Assembly: GCA_964030475.1 (NCBI GenBank)
Contig: CAXIPT010000001.1
Span: 11,093,593 to 11,157,592 of the forward strand
From: Tethya wilhelma
Taxonomy: Eukaryota; Porifera; Demospongiae; Tethyida; Tethyidae
Direction: 5' to 3'
Length of the DNA stretch: 64,000 nucleotides
Shown here one piece after another: positions 32,017 to 44,434 of this stretch; positions within the stretch are counted from its first letter, which is position 1; every line of letters begins with the position of its first letter. The translations under genes were made by a program, and so were the position numbers. The notes beneath the pieces are model-generated. The model was given only the letters and a program-made list of their open reading frames with translations. It did no database searches and had not been told where the DNA came from.

Positions 32017-35000
32017 TATATTTTTGGTTCTTCGAGCTAGATACACACTGCGATACACACTGTATCAGCAATTGCAAATTGGCCGATCGTTGGAATTTTG
32101 CAACTAACTTGATCTATCTCTATCGAATCTCGAACAATCAATCAATCCTCAACTATCCGCCGCCTGTCAGTGAACACTGAAAATGGGTGACAAAGATGAA
32201 TCACCTGCTAAGTCAATTTCAACCTTCCGTCGTAGGAGAGGTGTCGTCAAGGCCTCCCTCACAAAACTGACCACCCAACTTGCAGAGTTGGAAAGCAAAT
32301 CTCGTGAGCCAACAACATTGAGCCATGCGCAAAGGCTGGCCATGAAACTGGAGTCACTGGACTCAGATTTCAAAACTTACCACTATAATGTTGTAGACTT
32401 GATCCCTGAGGATGGAAGTACTGTTGAAACCATGGCCAAGGAGCAGGAAGAGCTGGACAATCATGACTCTAACATGACTGATCTGTCACTAAGTTTTGAA
32501 AAACTTTTGAGAGAATGTCTCTCCTCCTCTGAATCTCCTGCCCATCAGATTGCCTCACGCAGTCTGACAAACCTGAAAGAACGCTTACATGTCATTTCGT
32601 CTGCCCTCACCAAGCTGAAATGAGGGCCTGAGGAAGCTCACCTAATTGGGCAGTATCAGTAACATTTTTCCGACCTCAAGAAGGAACTCACTGAAACCCG
32701 ACGAAGTGTTCTATCCTCTTTGACTCTCAAGGAATCAGAGACTTTAATCGGTGGTTCAGTTGTTGATCTAGACAAGACATTCTTTGACATTGGACTGACT
32801 TTGAAGAAACTAGCAGTGGTACCTACCAAAAAGGAAACTGCAATTACTGACTCAAAACCAGATGGTGGTTTAGTCAAGCTGCCAAAGCTCAAGATACCTA
32901 CATTTGATGGTAACCTTCTGAAATGGTTGACTTTCTGGGAACAATTCCGTATCGCCATTCATGACCGATCTCAAGCCCAGAAGCTTGTATATCTGCAACA
33001 GTCTCTCAAAGATGGTTCTGCAAAGAATGCAATTGAAGGCCTGTCCTGCTCGGGCGAGCAATACGTTGAGGCTGTATAATGCTTACAAGAACGTTTTGAC
33101 CGTCCTCGCTTGATCCACCAAGGACATGTTAGAAAGATTGTTGAGGCACCAGGTCTCAAGGATGGCACTGGACAACAACTTCACCGCCTCCATGATGTCT
33201 TACAGCAACACTTGAGAGCACTCAAGGCCATGGGCAAGGAACCTTCAGCTTCCTTCATAACATCTCTCATTGAAATGAAGCTTGATCAGCGAACAATGTT
33301 CGAGTGGCAAAGAGACAGTCAGGATTCAACCGATGTACCACACTACACAAAGTTGTTGGAATTCCTTAACCACAGAGCACAAGCATCTGAACCTGAACAA
33401 AGGAAAGGTCAACGGAATGAGAATCCCACTTGGAAGAAAGGTCCACCAAGTCGATCTACCTCTTTCATCACTAATGTCTCTGAGACCAATTCGAACTGCA
33501 TCCTATGCAAGACGGAGAAGCATCCACTGTATGCCTGCACTCGCTTCAAAGCTCTACCCTGTGAGAGAATGATTGCTGTACTCAAAGAAAACAACCTATG
33601 TATGAATTGTCTCAAGTTTGGACACTTCTTGAAACAATGTCCCAGTCTCAGCAAATGTCGAAAGTGCCAAAAACCTCACCACACTTTCATCCACTCTGAT
33701 CCTAGGAGTCGTCCCGACGCCATTGAAAGTACACACACTGAGGAAGCAGTTCATGCAACCACTGTAGAGACAGCCAATGTTGAAACTGGATTCTCATCAA
33801 ACACACTGCTCATGACCTGTCAAGTCTTGGTTCATTCTCCTGATGGTAAACACGTGCACTCCTAGACTCAGCCTCTTCGACCTCATTTGTTGCCGAGCAT
33901 CTGGTACAAGTACTCCATTTGCCCAGATCCTCTCAAAGCATCAAGATCTCAGGTATCACTGGGATGTCTCATCACTCACCGTTACATTCTGTTGTCAACT
34001 TTTACATATCTTCAACGTCCACCACTACTGAGAAGATTCCAATCTCTGCAGTAGCAGTTCCAAGAGTTACTAATGAGATTCCACTACAACCAGTTCATCT
34101 CAATTCTCAATGGAGTCACCTCACGGACCTCCATCTCGCTGATTCAGAATTTGGACGTCCAGGTCAAATAGACATCCTTCTTGGAGTCGACATTTATGCT
34201 GATGTGGTGATGAACGGCCGGCGGAATGGTCCACTTGGATCCCCTGTAGCCTTCCAGACAAAGTTTAATTGGGTTTTGGCTGGTAGAACAAGGCTCTTTG
34301 ATCATTCCCAGCAACAAGTCACATCAAACTTTGTGTCAGTTGCTTCTTGTGATGATCTACTTCGAAAGTTTTGGGAAATTGAAGAGAATCCCAGACAAGA
34401 GTCGAACTACTCTCCTGAAGAGAAATTGGTTGTCGATCATTTTCAAGACGCTCATGCTCGAACTGAATCTGGAAGATTTGTAGTTCCTCTTCCAAAGAAA
34501 CCACATGCCAAACCACTTAGAGAATCTCGGATGCAAGCATGTCGTAGATTTCTCTCTCTTAAAAGGTCACTGAACTCCAAGGACAAGTTCAAGGAATTTG
34601 CAGATGTAGTCAACGAGTATTTTTGAGTTGAGTCACGCTGAAGCTGTTCCAGCAGTTGACCTACAAAAACCTCCAACAGATGTGTTCTATCTTCCCATGC
34701 ATGCTGTGCACAAAGAGCATAGCACCACTACTAAGCTTCGAGTTGTCTTCGATGCTTCTGCCAAATACACTAGCGGCTTGTTGCTAAATGACCGTCTCCT
34801 TGTTGGTCCTACTGTTCACTTCCCTCTACTAGATGTACTCCTCAGATTTTGCTTTCATCGTGTTGCACTGACTGCAGATGTAAGCAAGATGTATCGGGCT
34901 GTAGAACTTGTGCTTTCTGACTGTGATCTCCACAGATATGTTTGGAGGAAGGATCCAAGTGAGCCACTGAAGGATTATAGGATGACAAGGGTGACATTTG

Positions 35001-37568
35001 GTGTATTTGCATCATCTTTTGCAGCAAACTTGAGTGTTAAACAGAACACCCTTGACTTCTCCATGGAGTACCCACTTGCAGCTGAGGCTGCGATGAAGTC
35101 ATTCTATGTAGATGACTGCTTGTCTGGAGCCGACAATGTCAATGATGCCCTCAAGCTACAAACACAGTTGCAAGACTTGTTTGCCAAAGGAGGTTTTCTC
35201 CTCAGCAAATGGAGCTCCAGTGATCCAAGTGTCTTGTGTCGTCTCTCTGCTGAGCTAAAGGATGCTCAATCAATGCAAGCCCTCCCTAACTCCAAGGAGT
35301 ACACCAAGACATTGGGCATCGAGTGGAATGTTGCATCAGATCACTTAAGATTGACTATCTCTAGTTTGCCTCCACTCAAGAACATAACCAAACGCTTACT
35401 TGTTTCTGATGTGGCCAAAACCTTGAATGGTTCTCCCCCTCAACAATCTAGGTGAAAGTTTTGTTAAAACATCTTTGGGAGAGTCGAGTTGACTGGGATG
35501 ACTCTGTTCCTCCCACCATCGGATGCTTGGCTGCAGTGGCGTTCGGAACTTCGGCTTTTGTCTGACAAACACATTGCAAGATGTTATTTTGACAAGTCTA
35601 CACAAATCATCTCTACTGAGTTCTGTGATGCCTCAGAGCACGCTTATGCTGCTGTCGTTTATCTGCGACTAAATGACTCTGATGGGAAAGTACAAGTAAC
35701 TCTCGTAACATCAAAGTCAAAGTTGCTTCCATCAAACGTTTGACCATCCCTCGACTTGAATTATGCGGAGCTCATCTCTTGGCTCACTTACTTCATCACG
35801 TACGACAAGTCTTTGAAGTACCACTCGACAACATATATGCTTGGACAGACAGTACGATAGTGCTCAATTGGCTAGATGGACGATTCAAAACATACGTGGG
35901 AAACAGAATCTCAACCATAATCAGTCTTATTCCTCCTGAGAAGAGAAACCACGTCAATGGACTAGACAATCCTGCAGATTGTACCTCAAGAGGTCTCTTC
36001 CTCTCTCTGAACTACTTCGTCATGAGCTGTGGTGGAATGGTCCCTCTTGGCTCAGATACTTCCCAGACAACTAGCCTCAACCATCACCATTGCCACCTAA
36101 TAATCTTCCTGAAGAAGAGAAAGCAATATCTATGCAAGCCATCAATCACCCATCATACCACTTGATCGTTATTCAAGTTACAATCGTTTGAAGCGCATCA
36201 CTGCGTGGATGTTTCGTTTCGTTCACAAGTGCCGAAAACAAGAACCTTCAACAGGTCCTCTCTCCACTCAAGAGTTGCTTGAAGCTGAACATTATTGGAT
36301 CAAGATTATTCAGCAAGCAAATTTCTCTGAAGAAATCGCCTCCTTGACACAGCAAGAATCACTCACCTCTTCTAGCCCTCTCGTGACACTACATCCATTC
36401 GTGGTCTACTTCGTGTTGGTGGCAGACAGCAGCTTTCTAACTCTAAGTACTAATGGAAGCATCCAATCATCTTGGCTAGCAAGCACCCATTGACTCGAAT
36501 CATTGTTCGCACAGAACATCTTCGTTTACTCCATGCAGGTCCAACCCTTCTCTCGGCATCTCTGTCTCTACGATATCACATTGTTGGAGGCCGCAACTGT
36601 GTCCGTTCCATTACTCGTGAATGTGTCACCTGCAAACGAAGAGCTGTGAAACCTCAACCTCAACTACTTGGACAACTACCAATCGAACGTGTCACCCCTG
36701 AACCTGTGTTCCAGAAGGTGGGTGTCGATTATGCTGGTCCTGTGCTAATCAAGTATGGCCATGTACGTAAGCCTACTGTAGTGAAGGCCTATATTTGTGT
36801 GTTTGTATCCCTCACTGTGAAAGCTGTGCATCTTGAATTGGTTAGTGATCTCACTACAGATGCCTTCATAGCTTGTCTCCGACGTTTTATCTCTCGTCTT
36901 GGTCTTCCCTCTGTCATATGGAGCTATCACGGTACCAACTTCGTAGGTGCTGCTCGTGAAATTAAGGATCTCTATTCTTGAGAAACAACACTACTCAGGA
37001 TGCAATCAGCAAATTTCTCTTAACCAAGAACATCAACTGGAAGTTCATTCCTCAACATGGTCCACACTTTGGTGGACTGTGGGAAGCAGCTGTGAAATCT
37101 ATGAAGACTCACTTGTGGAAAGTAGTCAGAAACGTCAAACTTACCTTTGAGGAAATGTCCACTCTACTTGTACAAGTGGAATCCTGTCTCACCAGCAGAC
37201 CTCTCGTATCACTCCCCAGTGATGATGATGGAATAGAAGCTTTGACCCCTGGTGATTTCTTAACTCTTTAGGGCCTAAATTTATTATGCATACTTAATTA
37301 GATTTTATGAATATTTAATTAACCTAGGTTTTTGTACATTTTTTGTTTTTGTTTTAGCCTTAGCCACTCTCTTTTATAGCTAGTTGAGCTTAGCTATGGT
37401 TGTACTAAGCCATGGCTATATCTAGGTTGGCTTTTATTAACTTTAAAAGCTTGCAAAAACGGAAGGGGTCAAAGTTCGCCAAACGACCTGCATACTTTAG
37501 GCTTTTTTTCCAGCTTGAAGAGCAGTACTGCAAAAGCGCTTGTATGCAGGTATAGCCTAAGCCTCCCT

Positions 37569-37700
37569 TACGGTGGCCCTGGAGGTCGCGTATCGCTCCA
37601 GCGGATCGCTCCAGTTCGATCACGTATCGCTCACGTGCCGCTCCAATGCTGTCACGTGTCACTCTAGTCTTGGCATAGCGCATGTGCTCCACTTCCGACT
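37569..37700. promoter_or_regulatory. Left subterminal repeats of the IS3EU-like element
   Basis: Several copies of a tatcgctcca/cacgtg-type word lie just inside the left end (tcgctccag, tcacgtatcgctcacgtgcc, gctgtcacgtgtcactc). The right end (43620-43740) has the inverted set. Repeated words near both ends commonly serve as transposase binding sites; that role is inferred. Confidence 0.6.
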
Positions 37701-37731
37701 CCACCCACTATGAATCAGTGATCAAGAGAAG

Positions 37732-37819
37732 ATGGCAAGATTGTTTTTTGTGACTCTCATATTCATAGTTCTTGTTGCTAATGGTAAAGCTCTGTCAAGA
37801 AATGACCCAGAAGTCAATG
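37732..37819 (+). CDS. Signal-peptide-like first exon
   Basis: ATG 37732 opens MARLFFVTLIFIVLVANGKA, a classic hydrophobic secretion signal. It continues LSRNDPEVN to a consensus donor G|GTAGGT at 37820. It lies just inside the left end of the IS3EU-like element. I could not join it in frame to the transposase exons. It may be captured host sequence or an alternative leader. Confidence 0.45.
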
Positions 37820-38346
37820 GTAGGTCGTATGCAATGCATGCATGCATGCTACACGGGATATGATGAACTGACTGAGTAGAATCAGGCTGACCTATCTTTG
37901 TTAAACATTATTTTACTATACCCCCAACTATATATATGTTTGTTTTGTTATTTGCTCCTCATGTCAGTTGTTATAATATAAATAGTAGTGTGCATCAGTG
38001 GGGGATCAATGGGCCATTGGTCACCTTGCTGCTATTGACCTGAGCAAACACTGTATTGTTTAATCATAGCTGTCTTAACACTAATAATTATTATAAGTTG
38101 ATGTGACACTTTTTGTTTAGATCTAATTAAATAATATTGGAATAGTCACAAGAAGTACTCTGTAATTTTGGCTTATCTGAGAATTGTCCATCAAGTTGTT
38201 TATGGGTAAGTTTTCATGGTAAATCTAGGCCATCTTTATACTGGTCTGACACTGCTTCATCGGAGGTGCATGCCTGGCATATATTCAAAATTAGCCTTGT
38301 GGACTATAATTATCTGACGGTGCATAATTATATGTTATTTATACAG

Positions 38347-40058
38347 AATGACTTGGCTGAAAAAGAAGATCAAACAACTTGGTTTGCATAGAAGAGGAAG
38401 GAGCATAGACTATATGATGTAAAGAATGCAATTGAGGTACAGTTTTAGAAAGATAGTATACTACTGTAACACCCTGTGTCAGTAGCATCAATGGCGGTCT
38501 TAACAAAAAAAATGTTATTTTTATAGAGAGAGGTAATGGGTGCTAACAGTGGTGTGGGCTACAGACAGATGTGGAGAATTTTGCAAAGAAAATACAAATA
38601 TTGTGTTAAGAGGTTCATAGCAATTATACCTGCAATATAGCAGCTGCTAGCAATTATTACTAAGTGCTAATTCTTCTCACGTCCACGGTTATGATGTTAC
38701 TAAGAGTTATTGACCCTGAAGGATGCAAAAGGAGGCAAGGGAATCGATTAAAAAGAAGAATATACCAAAACAAGGTACCAGATTTTCGCTACCAGTATAT
38801 CAATTAACATGATAATAATGATTATAAACAGGGACCTAACTTCGTATGGCATCTAGACAGATATGACAAGTTAACTCCATACGGCTTTCCAATACATGCC
38901 TGTATTGATGGGTATGTTTACATTTTAAATTAATTTACTGCCTACTATAAAAATAATGATGAGGGCTACATTAAATTTAAATTCACTAGCTATTCGAGGA
39001 AAATAATCTGGCTCAAAGTTTCAACAACAAACAAAGACCCTCACGTCATATTGTTGCACTACTTACTAGCAGTATTTGTGGCACAAGGTATAAAACATGA
39101 CTGGTAGCAATTTGGTGTTGTTATAATAAAATTATTACTGATGAACCTGTATGTAGGTGTTCCGACAATTGTAAGAAGTGACTGTGGGACTGAGAATGCT
39201 TCCCTAGCTGCATGTCACATGTTATTGAGGCATGATGGTGATTATGCCAAGGAGAAAAGTTTTCGATACGGTTCATCAACAACCAACACAGTATGTTTGT
39301 TACAAAGGCTTACTGTCATGTATGATACAGGGTGCTATATACAGGCTACTGTTACTGTAACAATAATGTATGGTTAAATCTAGAGAATTGAAGGTTGGTG
39401 GGCCCAACTCCGAAAGTCCGTGTCTGACTACTGGATCAATACATTTAAGGTACATACATGGTTCAATTGATGAAGCAACAACTGTTTTACCAGTTGCATT
39501 CAATTTCATGTATATAGGATTTGATAAACCAAGGGTTGTACAACCCCAATATACCAGTTCACAGGTAGAAACGTTTTTTCTTTTTCTTAAAAAGTGTAAT
39601 AAACTTTCTATTTGTATAGGCATTGTCTAGCATAAATTATGTTTATGTTGAACAGTTGGAAAAGGCATTGTCAGATTTCAGGGAGAGGTGGAATAAGCAT
39701 TTGATTAGGGCTAACCGTGTTGCTGGTTGCCCCTCTGGAGTCCCAGAAGACCTGTATTGTTTACCACAACTCCATGGTAAAACTTAAATGTTATAATCAT
39801 TACATGTGAAGTTGTGTATAACTATTATAATATGCCTCCATACATGCAGGTACATGTGACTACAAAAAAAGTTTAGAATATGATGCTTGGTCGTACAGTT
39901 TCTTAAACCATGCTTGCCAGCCCAATTCATTTTATCCTCCTGAGTTTGAAGTGGCAGCTGCAGCAATCATGCAACATGACTTACAAATGACAAAGGAAGA
40001 CATCAATGAATTCAATTCAGTATGTGTGTACAAACACCTGTTAAATGTAATGTCTTGA
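38347..40058 (+). pseudogene. Integrase-type (DDE) transposase, multi-exon
   Basis: Exons separated by short introns: 38347-38436, 38527-38612, about 38689-38774, 38832-38911, 39000-39087, 39157-39290, 39384-39449, 39518-39564, 39631-39776, 39850-40058. Motifs: WLKKKIKQLGLHRRGRS; IDPEGCKRRQGNRLKRR; the first Asp in FVWHLDRYDKLTPYGF; the second in IVRSDCGTENASLAACH; RIEGWWAQLRKSVSDYW carrying the likely Glu; and a C-terminal RERWNKHLIRANRVAGCPSG. This is the rve-like core family seen in many invertebrate repeats. A 2-base insertion near 38413 breaks exon one, and two junctions (38612 to exon 3, 39449 to 39518) are out of phase, so the copy may be inactive. Confidence 0.75.
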
Positions 40059-40225
40059 ACAAAGTATAACCAAACAACTACTAACAATACACAATCATAA
40101 TCAGAATCTGTCATCATCAGCATATTAGTAACAATGAGAGCAAAAAAAAAAAAACAGGATGGAGATAAAATATTTAATCATGGTCCAAAGAGAGTAATAT
40201 CAAGGTTTAATTGACTGCAGTTCGG

Positions 40226-43200
40226 TTAGAATTTCAAACTTTTCAACGTGCCCAAAACACTTCCACTAGTGGGGCGTTGCAGGAGATCTAGTTGACACAG
40301 CTGAGAACAAAGTGATTTGAAGGGCTCTTTGATATCACTGGTATCAGGAGGTGTATGACCCCATTATCCTCATTATGTGCGGGACATGTAATCCTGGCCA
40401 CACACGCCTCTTTCCAAACAACTCAATATACAAACAACCCAGGGAATACATGTCAACACTTGGCCCACGGTGACTCTTAGAGAACATCTCTGGAGCCATA
40501 TAAGGATATGTACCAGGCCCATTGTTGGCAGCTGTGATGGTTACTTCTGCTATCTTCTTGACTCGAGCAATGCCATATCACACACCCACACACCTTGAAG
40601 ATCCATAGTTACCTAAAGAAATTAAATGTGGTTCCATTCATGATTTTCTAGATAATAATGTATGCATGGTCAAGACATACACTACTTACTAGTACATTTT
40701 GTGGTTTCAAATCTTGGTGTATCACTATTGGGTCTTGTGTATGCATGTAATCCACAGCATCAGCAATCTTGGTAGCAATGTACACAGCTTGTTTGACAGA
40801 TATCTGCATGTACATAAAAACACAAGAACACAAACAAACATTGCTTGAAAGAAGTTTCAGTAAAATTTATACCTCTTTCAAGTGTTTCCCAAACAATACT
40901 CTATCCAAATTGCATCCATCCACAAAATTTGTAACCAGGATGATCTCCTCATCAGAGTGCGAATATCCCATTAGACGGATGATGTTAGGGTGATGCAGCT
41001 TCCTGAATATTATAGATGATACATTCAAATATTACATTGCATGACGTATTATATACCATACCGGAGAATTTCAACCTCTTGTGGCACACCAGAAACGTTA
41101 GCACCGCTAGGTATTCGAATTTTCTTCACTGCTACATCCTTTCCTTGCCACTTGCCACGGTAAACAACAGCAAAACTTCCTCTTCCAATAACTTTACCAA
41201 TGTCAAGCATGCATGTAGGGTCAACACCATAAATTTTAGTAACCTACCATCCCGTTGAGCACTTTGTTTCCCTGAAAATATATGCACAAAGAAAATAACA
41301 TTAAGACAAGCTGATAATAACAACTACCGTATAGCTCCAAATTTTGTGGTTCAAAAAGTTCGTGAAAAGTCTGTCTTTGCTGTTTTGAGCTAATTTTCGT
41401 GAATCACGATCTCTGAAATTATATTGGCGATATACGGTTTTCTAAATTTTCGTGGAAAACTTTTTTTGTGATAATTATACGGTCAAATCACGAAATTCAC
41501 GAAAATATTGTACCACGAAAATTTGGAGCTATACGGTATAAGCTACATACATACCTACTAACAACACCGTAAAGAGGTAGCTGTTGCCCTCAACTGTGCA
41601 TCTGAAGTCTCCTGGGGTGTTCACATACAACAAACAGGTATACATTGGCACAACAATGTTTTCCCATGTTGCTGACTCATCACAGTGCTTTTCCCAAATA
41701 TAATCAACTCGCCCATGGTTGGGGGACAACACAAGCAAAAGACTGTAACATTTCTTGTTGCCAATGAATTGATATCTTGAAGTTGTGGTAGCTTTGGTCA
41801 CTGTATTAATGAAATTCATACAGTATAGTTAACAGATCAGTCTGCATAATATAATTATGATATACTTTACTTGATACCATTTGTAGTGAACATGACATTT
41901 TTTTCCTGTACAAGGTCATTTGAAAACAGATTGGTAGACATCAAAATATTAGAATCTATAAATGTAGAACAAAATATACGTTACATCACATACAAAGAAA
42001 ACACTTAATACATCCTCACAAAACATACCATTAAACAACTCAAAGAGGTAATAATTGTGGTTCTCCGGTTGGAAGTCAGTCTCTTGGAGAATATCACTCA
42101 TGATTTCTTGGTCAGACTTACAGAATTCTGAATCAATTAACCTCCACACTCCAATTATGCCGATTCCTACAACACTAGGACACAAGGAGCCACTAACCAG
42201 GGGGCAATATTTACCTGATTTAATGCATGATGATAATGTTTTGAGTACGACCATAGATGTGAAACCAATAGTTTGTTCATACCAGTCACACATGATGGAT
42301 CTAGTTCATCAACCACAGAATGTGTTCCGCTAGAGATAGTCAAAGGATTTTGACGTGTATTCTCATATGCAGGCTTAAATTTTTCTGAAAATTCAATAAA
42401 TACTAAAATAACCATATACACAGAGACCCTGTATTATATTACATAAATATACGTACTCGTTGAATGGAGGCCATCCAAATGTTTCGGAGATCTCTTCAAG
42501 GATCGAAAAGGTTTAATAACACCCTGCATAAACAGTAAACTCAAAACCTCATGCCAGTGAGGATGTCTATACACATTGCTGTTTACATTGTTAGAAGTCT
42601 TTCCAGGATCAATGTTTTCTTCCTCCTTTGCCTCGTCCTCTTCGAATGGTACAACAATACCCCACACTTTCTTGCTCCTATTTTGGGTACCTCCATTGAA
42701 CTTCACATACTCTCCCAGGGTCCAAACGTTTCCACATATTGGCATGTCTGGTACAAGCACAATAGAGACAGATTATCCAAGTCACATTTAACATCAAGGC
42801 CTTTAGCTCCTTTTCTGAGCACATCATTGTGTGAATCAGAATCAGAAAATCCAATGACTTGAACATTAGTCGTGGTTTTCCTAAATCCCTTCAGAACACG
42901 CTCAAATTTTGCAAAATTCAGCTGTAACCACAAGCATGTACGTATATTTCCATTTTTCAAAATTAATTATAGCTATTAACTTACAGAGAAAAAATTTTGA
43001 CCATTACTGCTGGGACTAGCCTTTCCCTTCGATTTTGATGTGATTTTTGCCTTTCTGTATTTTTCTACCAGATCGCTGTACGAACAACCTTCTGAAGAGC
43101 GAGATTCTCAGGGAGATCACGTGAACAACCTGCAGCCACTTTTGAAAAAAAAACCTCCCTTCCCTAATTATTGCACACCTGATTACATCATCGATTGATC

Positions 43201-43526
43201 CACTGACTAGTGTAGTTACAATCTTATACTAATAACGTAAGCCTAGTATACTAAAAAAAAAACACTCTCAAATTACTGATCAGGATTCTAACCAATTCAG
43301 GTTGGCCCGGTGTTTGTAGTTTTTAATATCTACAATACATGAATCTGGCTTGCTCTTGACTGGGAGAGCTTATAAAGGGTCTGGCAAACCAAACTGAGGG
43401 TATATCATTAATTATAAAAGTACCTTCAGCTTGTCGTGGCGCAGCCTTTTCAAGAATATCAGCTACACTCGTTAAGTTAACATTCTTGCTGGCAAGGGCT
43501 CTCAAAGTGGATACAAGATCATCCAT
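40226..43526 (-). pseudogene. Receptor-kinase-like gene inside the IS3EU-like element
   Basis: ATG 43526 (MDDLVSTLRALASKNVNLTS) opens exon 1, ending at 43424. Exons near 43118-42983, 42933-42440, 42405-42295, 42175-42030, 41955-41890 and 41813-41560 follow; the last has YTCLLYVNTPGDFRCTVEG, Ig-like. A kinase domain then spans 41271-40226. It shows the glycine loop VIGRGSFAVVYRG, the lysine in DVAVKKI, KLHHPNIIRLMGYS, the catalytic loop HQDLKPQN, GTYPYMAPEM and SVDMYSLGCLYIELFG, and ends LLQRPTSGSVLGTLKSLKF. The DFG position reads as a stop followed by YGIARV near 40580, and frame changes occur near 42765 and 40340. It resembles TKL-type kinases. It keeps its introns, so it was captured as genomic DNA. 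Confidence 0.65.
41325..41538. mobile_element. TA-flanked MITE in a kinase intron
   Basis: The inverted ends are taccgtatagctccaaattt and the complement of aaatttggagctatacggta. The 214-bp body holds further internal inverted words (cacgaaa/tttcgtg). It lies between the Ig-like and kinase-start exons. Confidence 0.85.
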
Positions 43527-43614
43527 AATACTGTTGCTGCCACACTTAGAGACACAGAAATGACATCAAGGCAATCTGTTTTGTTTTGAGAGGAGAGAAA
43601 AAACACGTACACTC

Positions 43615-43763
43615 AGTGAGGGACACGTGGTAAATGGAGCGACACGTGTTCGAAATAGAGCGACACGTGACAGCATTGGAGCGGCACGTGACAGCACTGG
43701 AGCGATACGTGATCGAACTGGAGCGATCCACTGGAGCGATACGCGACCTCCAGGGCCACCGTA
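43615..43763. promoter_or_regulatory. Right subterminal repeats and end of the IS3EU-like element
   Basis: At least five tandem words of the form gagcgacacgtg / gagcgatacgtgatcg occur between 43620 and 43740, before the inverted end. Their spacing is about 20-22 bp. They mirror the left-end set and lie immediately upstream of the kinase start, so they could also act as its promoter. Confidence 0.6.
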
Positions 43764-44434
43764 CTCCCTGCACCTCCATAGCTAGCGTCAAGCTTCTCCT
43801 GCAAAGCACTAAGAAAAAAACGTGAGTTTAAAACCAAAGGTCACGATCTCGCCGCGATCGCGACCTTTGAACTCTAAAGCCTATATCTCCTCTCCTACTA
43901 ATTAGACCTGACTCTTACTTGGTATTTTAGTAGAGCACTTCCTTACCTAACTGCACAGCAAGTCTAAAGCTCATAGCTCAAATGCTATAGCTTAAAATAA
44001 AAAAAATGCGAAAAATCGCAGATTACGTGATCGTTGAATACGCGCATGCGGATAAATCCGTCTACCGGCCCTAAAGAGTTAATCGGACAACCCCTGCAAT
44101 CCCTTCCTGATAATTCGTTTGCCTATGCACAACCTATTTTTACTTTTCGCCGTTGGCAACTGTGCCAAGCACTACTTACGTACTTCTGGAAGAGATGGTG
44201 TGCAGAGTACATAACAAACATTGGAAGATTCACCAAATGGCGTTATCCAACAAGTTGGTGATATTGTCATTCTGCGTGAAAGCTCTCCCCTACCCTCAAA
44301 TTGGCTAGGGTGATCCAGGTCCACCCAGGGAAGGATAATTTGGTGCATGTAGCAACTGTCAAGACTGTTGCCGGAACCTACAATCGTTCTGTCACAAAGT
44401 TGGCATTGTTGGTGCCCTCGGAAGTTGATGACTG

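Larger units (their letters stand above)
37569..43763 (+). mobile_element. IS3EU-like DNA transposon with kinase cargo
   Basis: The ends are inverted: tacggtggccctggaggtcg and its complement at 43763, with the match extending over tens of bases. ctccct is duplicated (37563-37568, 43764-43769). A 6-bp duplication and TAYGG-type ends are what I recall for IS3EU, whose transposase has a retroviral-integrase-type core like the one here. Subterminal repeats with cacgtg and ggagcga words lie at both ends. Besides the transposase (plus) it holds a multi-exon kinase gene (minus). It is 6195 bp and the youngest layer of this nest apart from a small MITE. Confidence 0.8.
37260..44082. mobile_element. 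TTAA MITE inside BEL, split by the IS3EU-like element
   Basis: The left half (37264-37568) and right half (43770-44078) together match the intact copy at 14400-15018. TTAA flanks the pair at 37260-37263 and 44079-44082. The split is at ctccct, present once in the intact copy and twice here. The BEL frame is continuous across one TTAA, so the MITE hit a coding BEL. Confidence 0.9.
32183..44434 (+). pseudogene. BEL gag-pol, broken
   Basis: Order: an N-terminal coiled-coil gag from ATG 32183; a DUF1759-like region (LPKLKIPTFDGNLLKWL); a zinc knuckle CMNCLKFGHFLKQC near 33600; an aspartic protease region near 33850-34280 with a frame change; reverse transcriptase with the YVDD box near 35105; RNase H near 35615-35890; integrase with a zinc-binding head near 36500 and core to 37250. 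The integrase C-terminal part resumes at 44083 after the TTAA MITE. Stops lie at 32621, 33078, 34624, 35453 and elsewhere. Pol would copy and integrate the element; this copy cannot. Confidence 0.9.

Noticed and set aside
43634..43825. Repetitive ERHVTALERHV coiled-coil protein
   Set aside because: It is a translation of the subterminal cacgtg array of the IS3EU-like element, not a gene.
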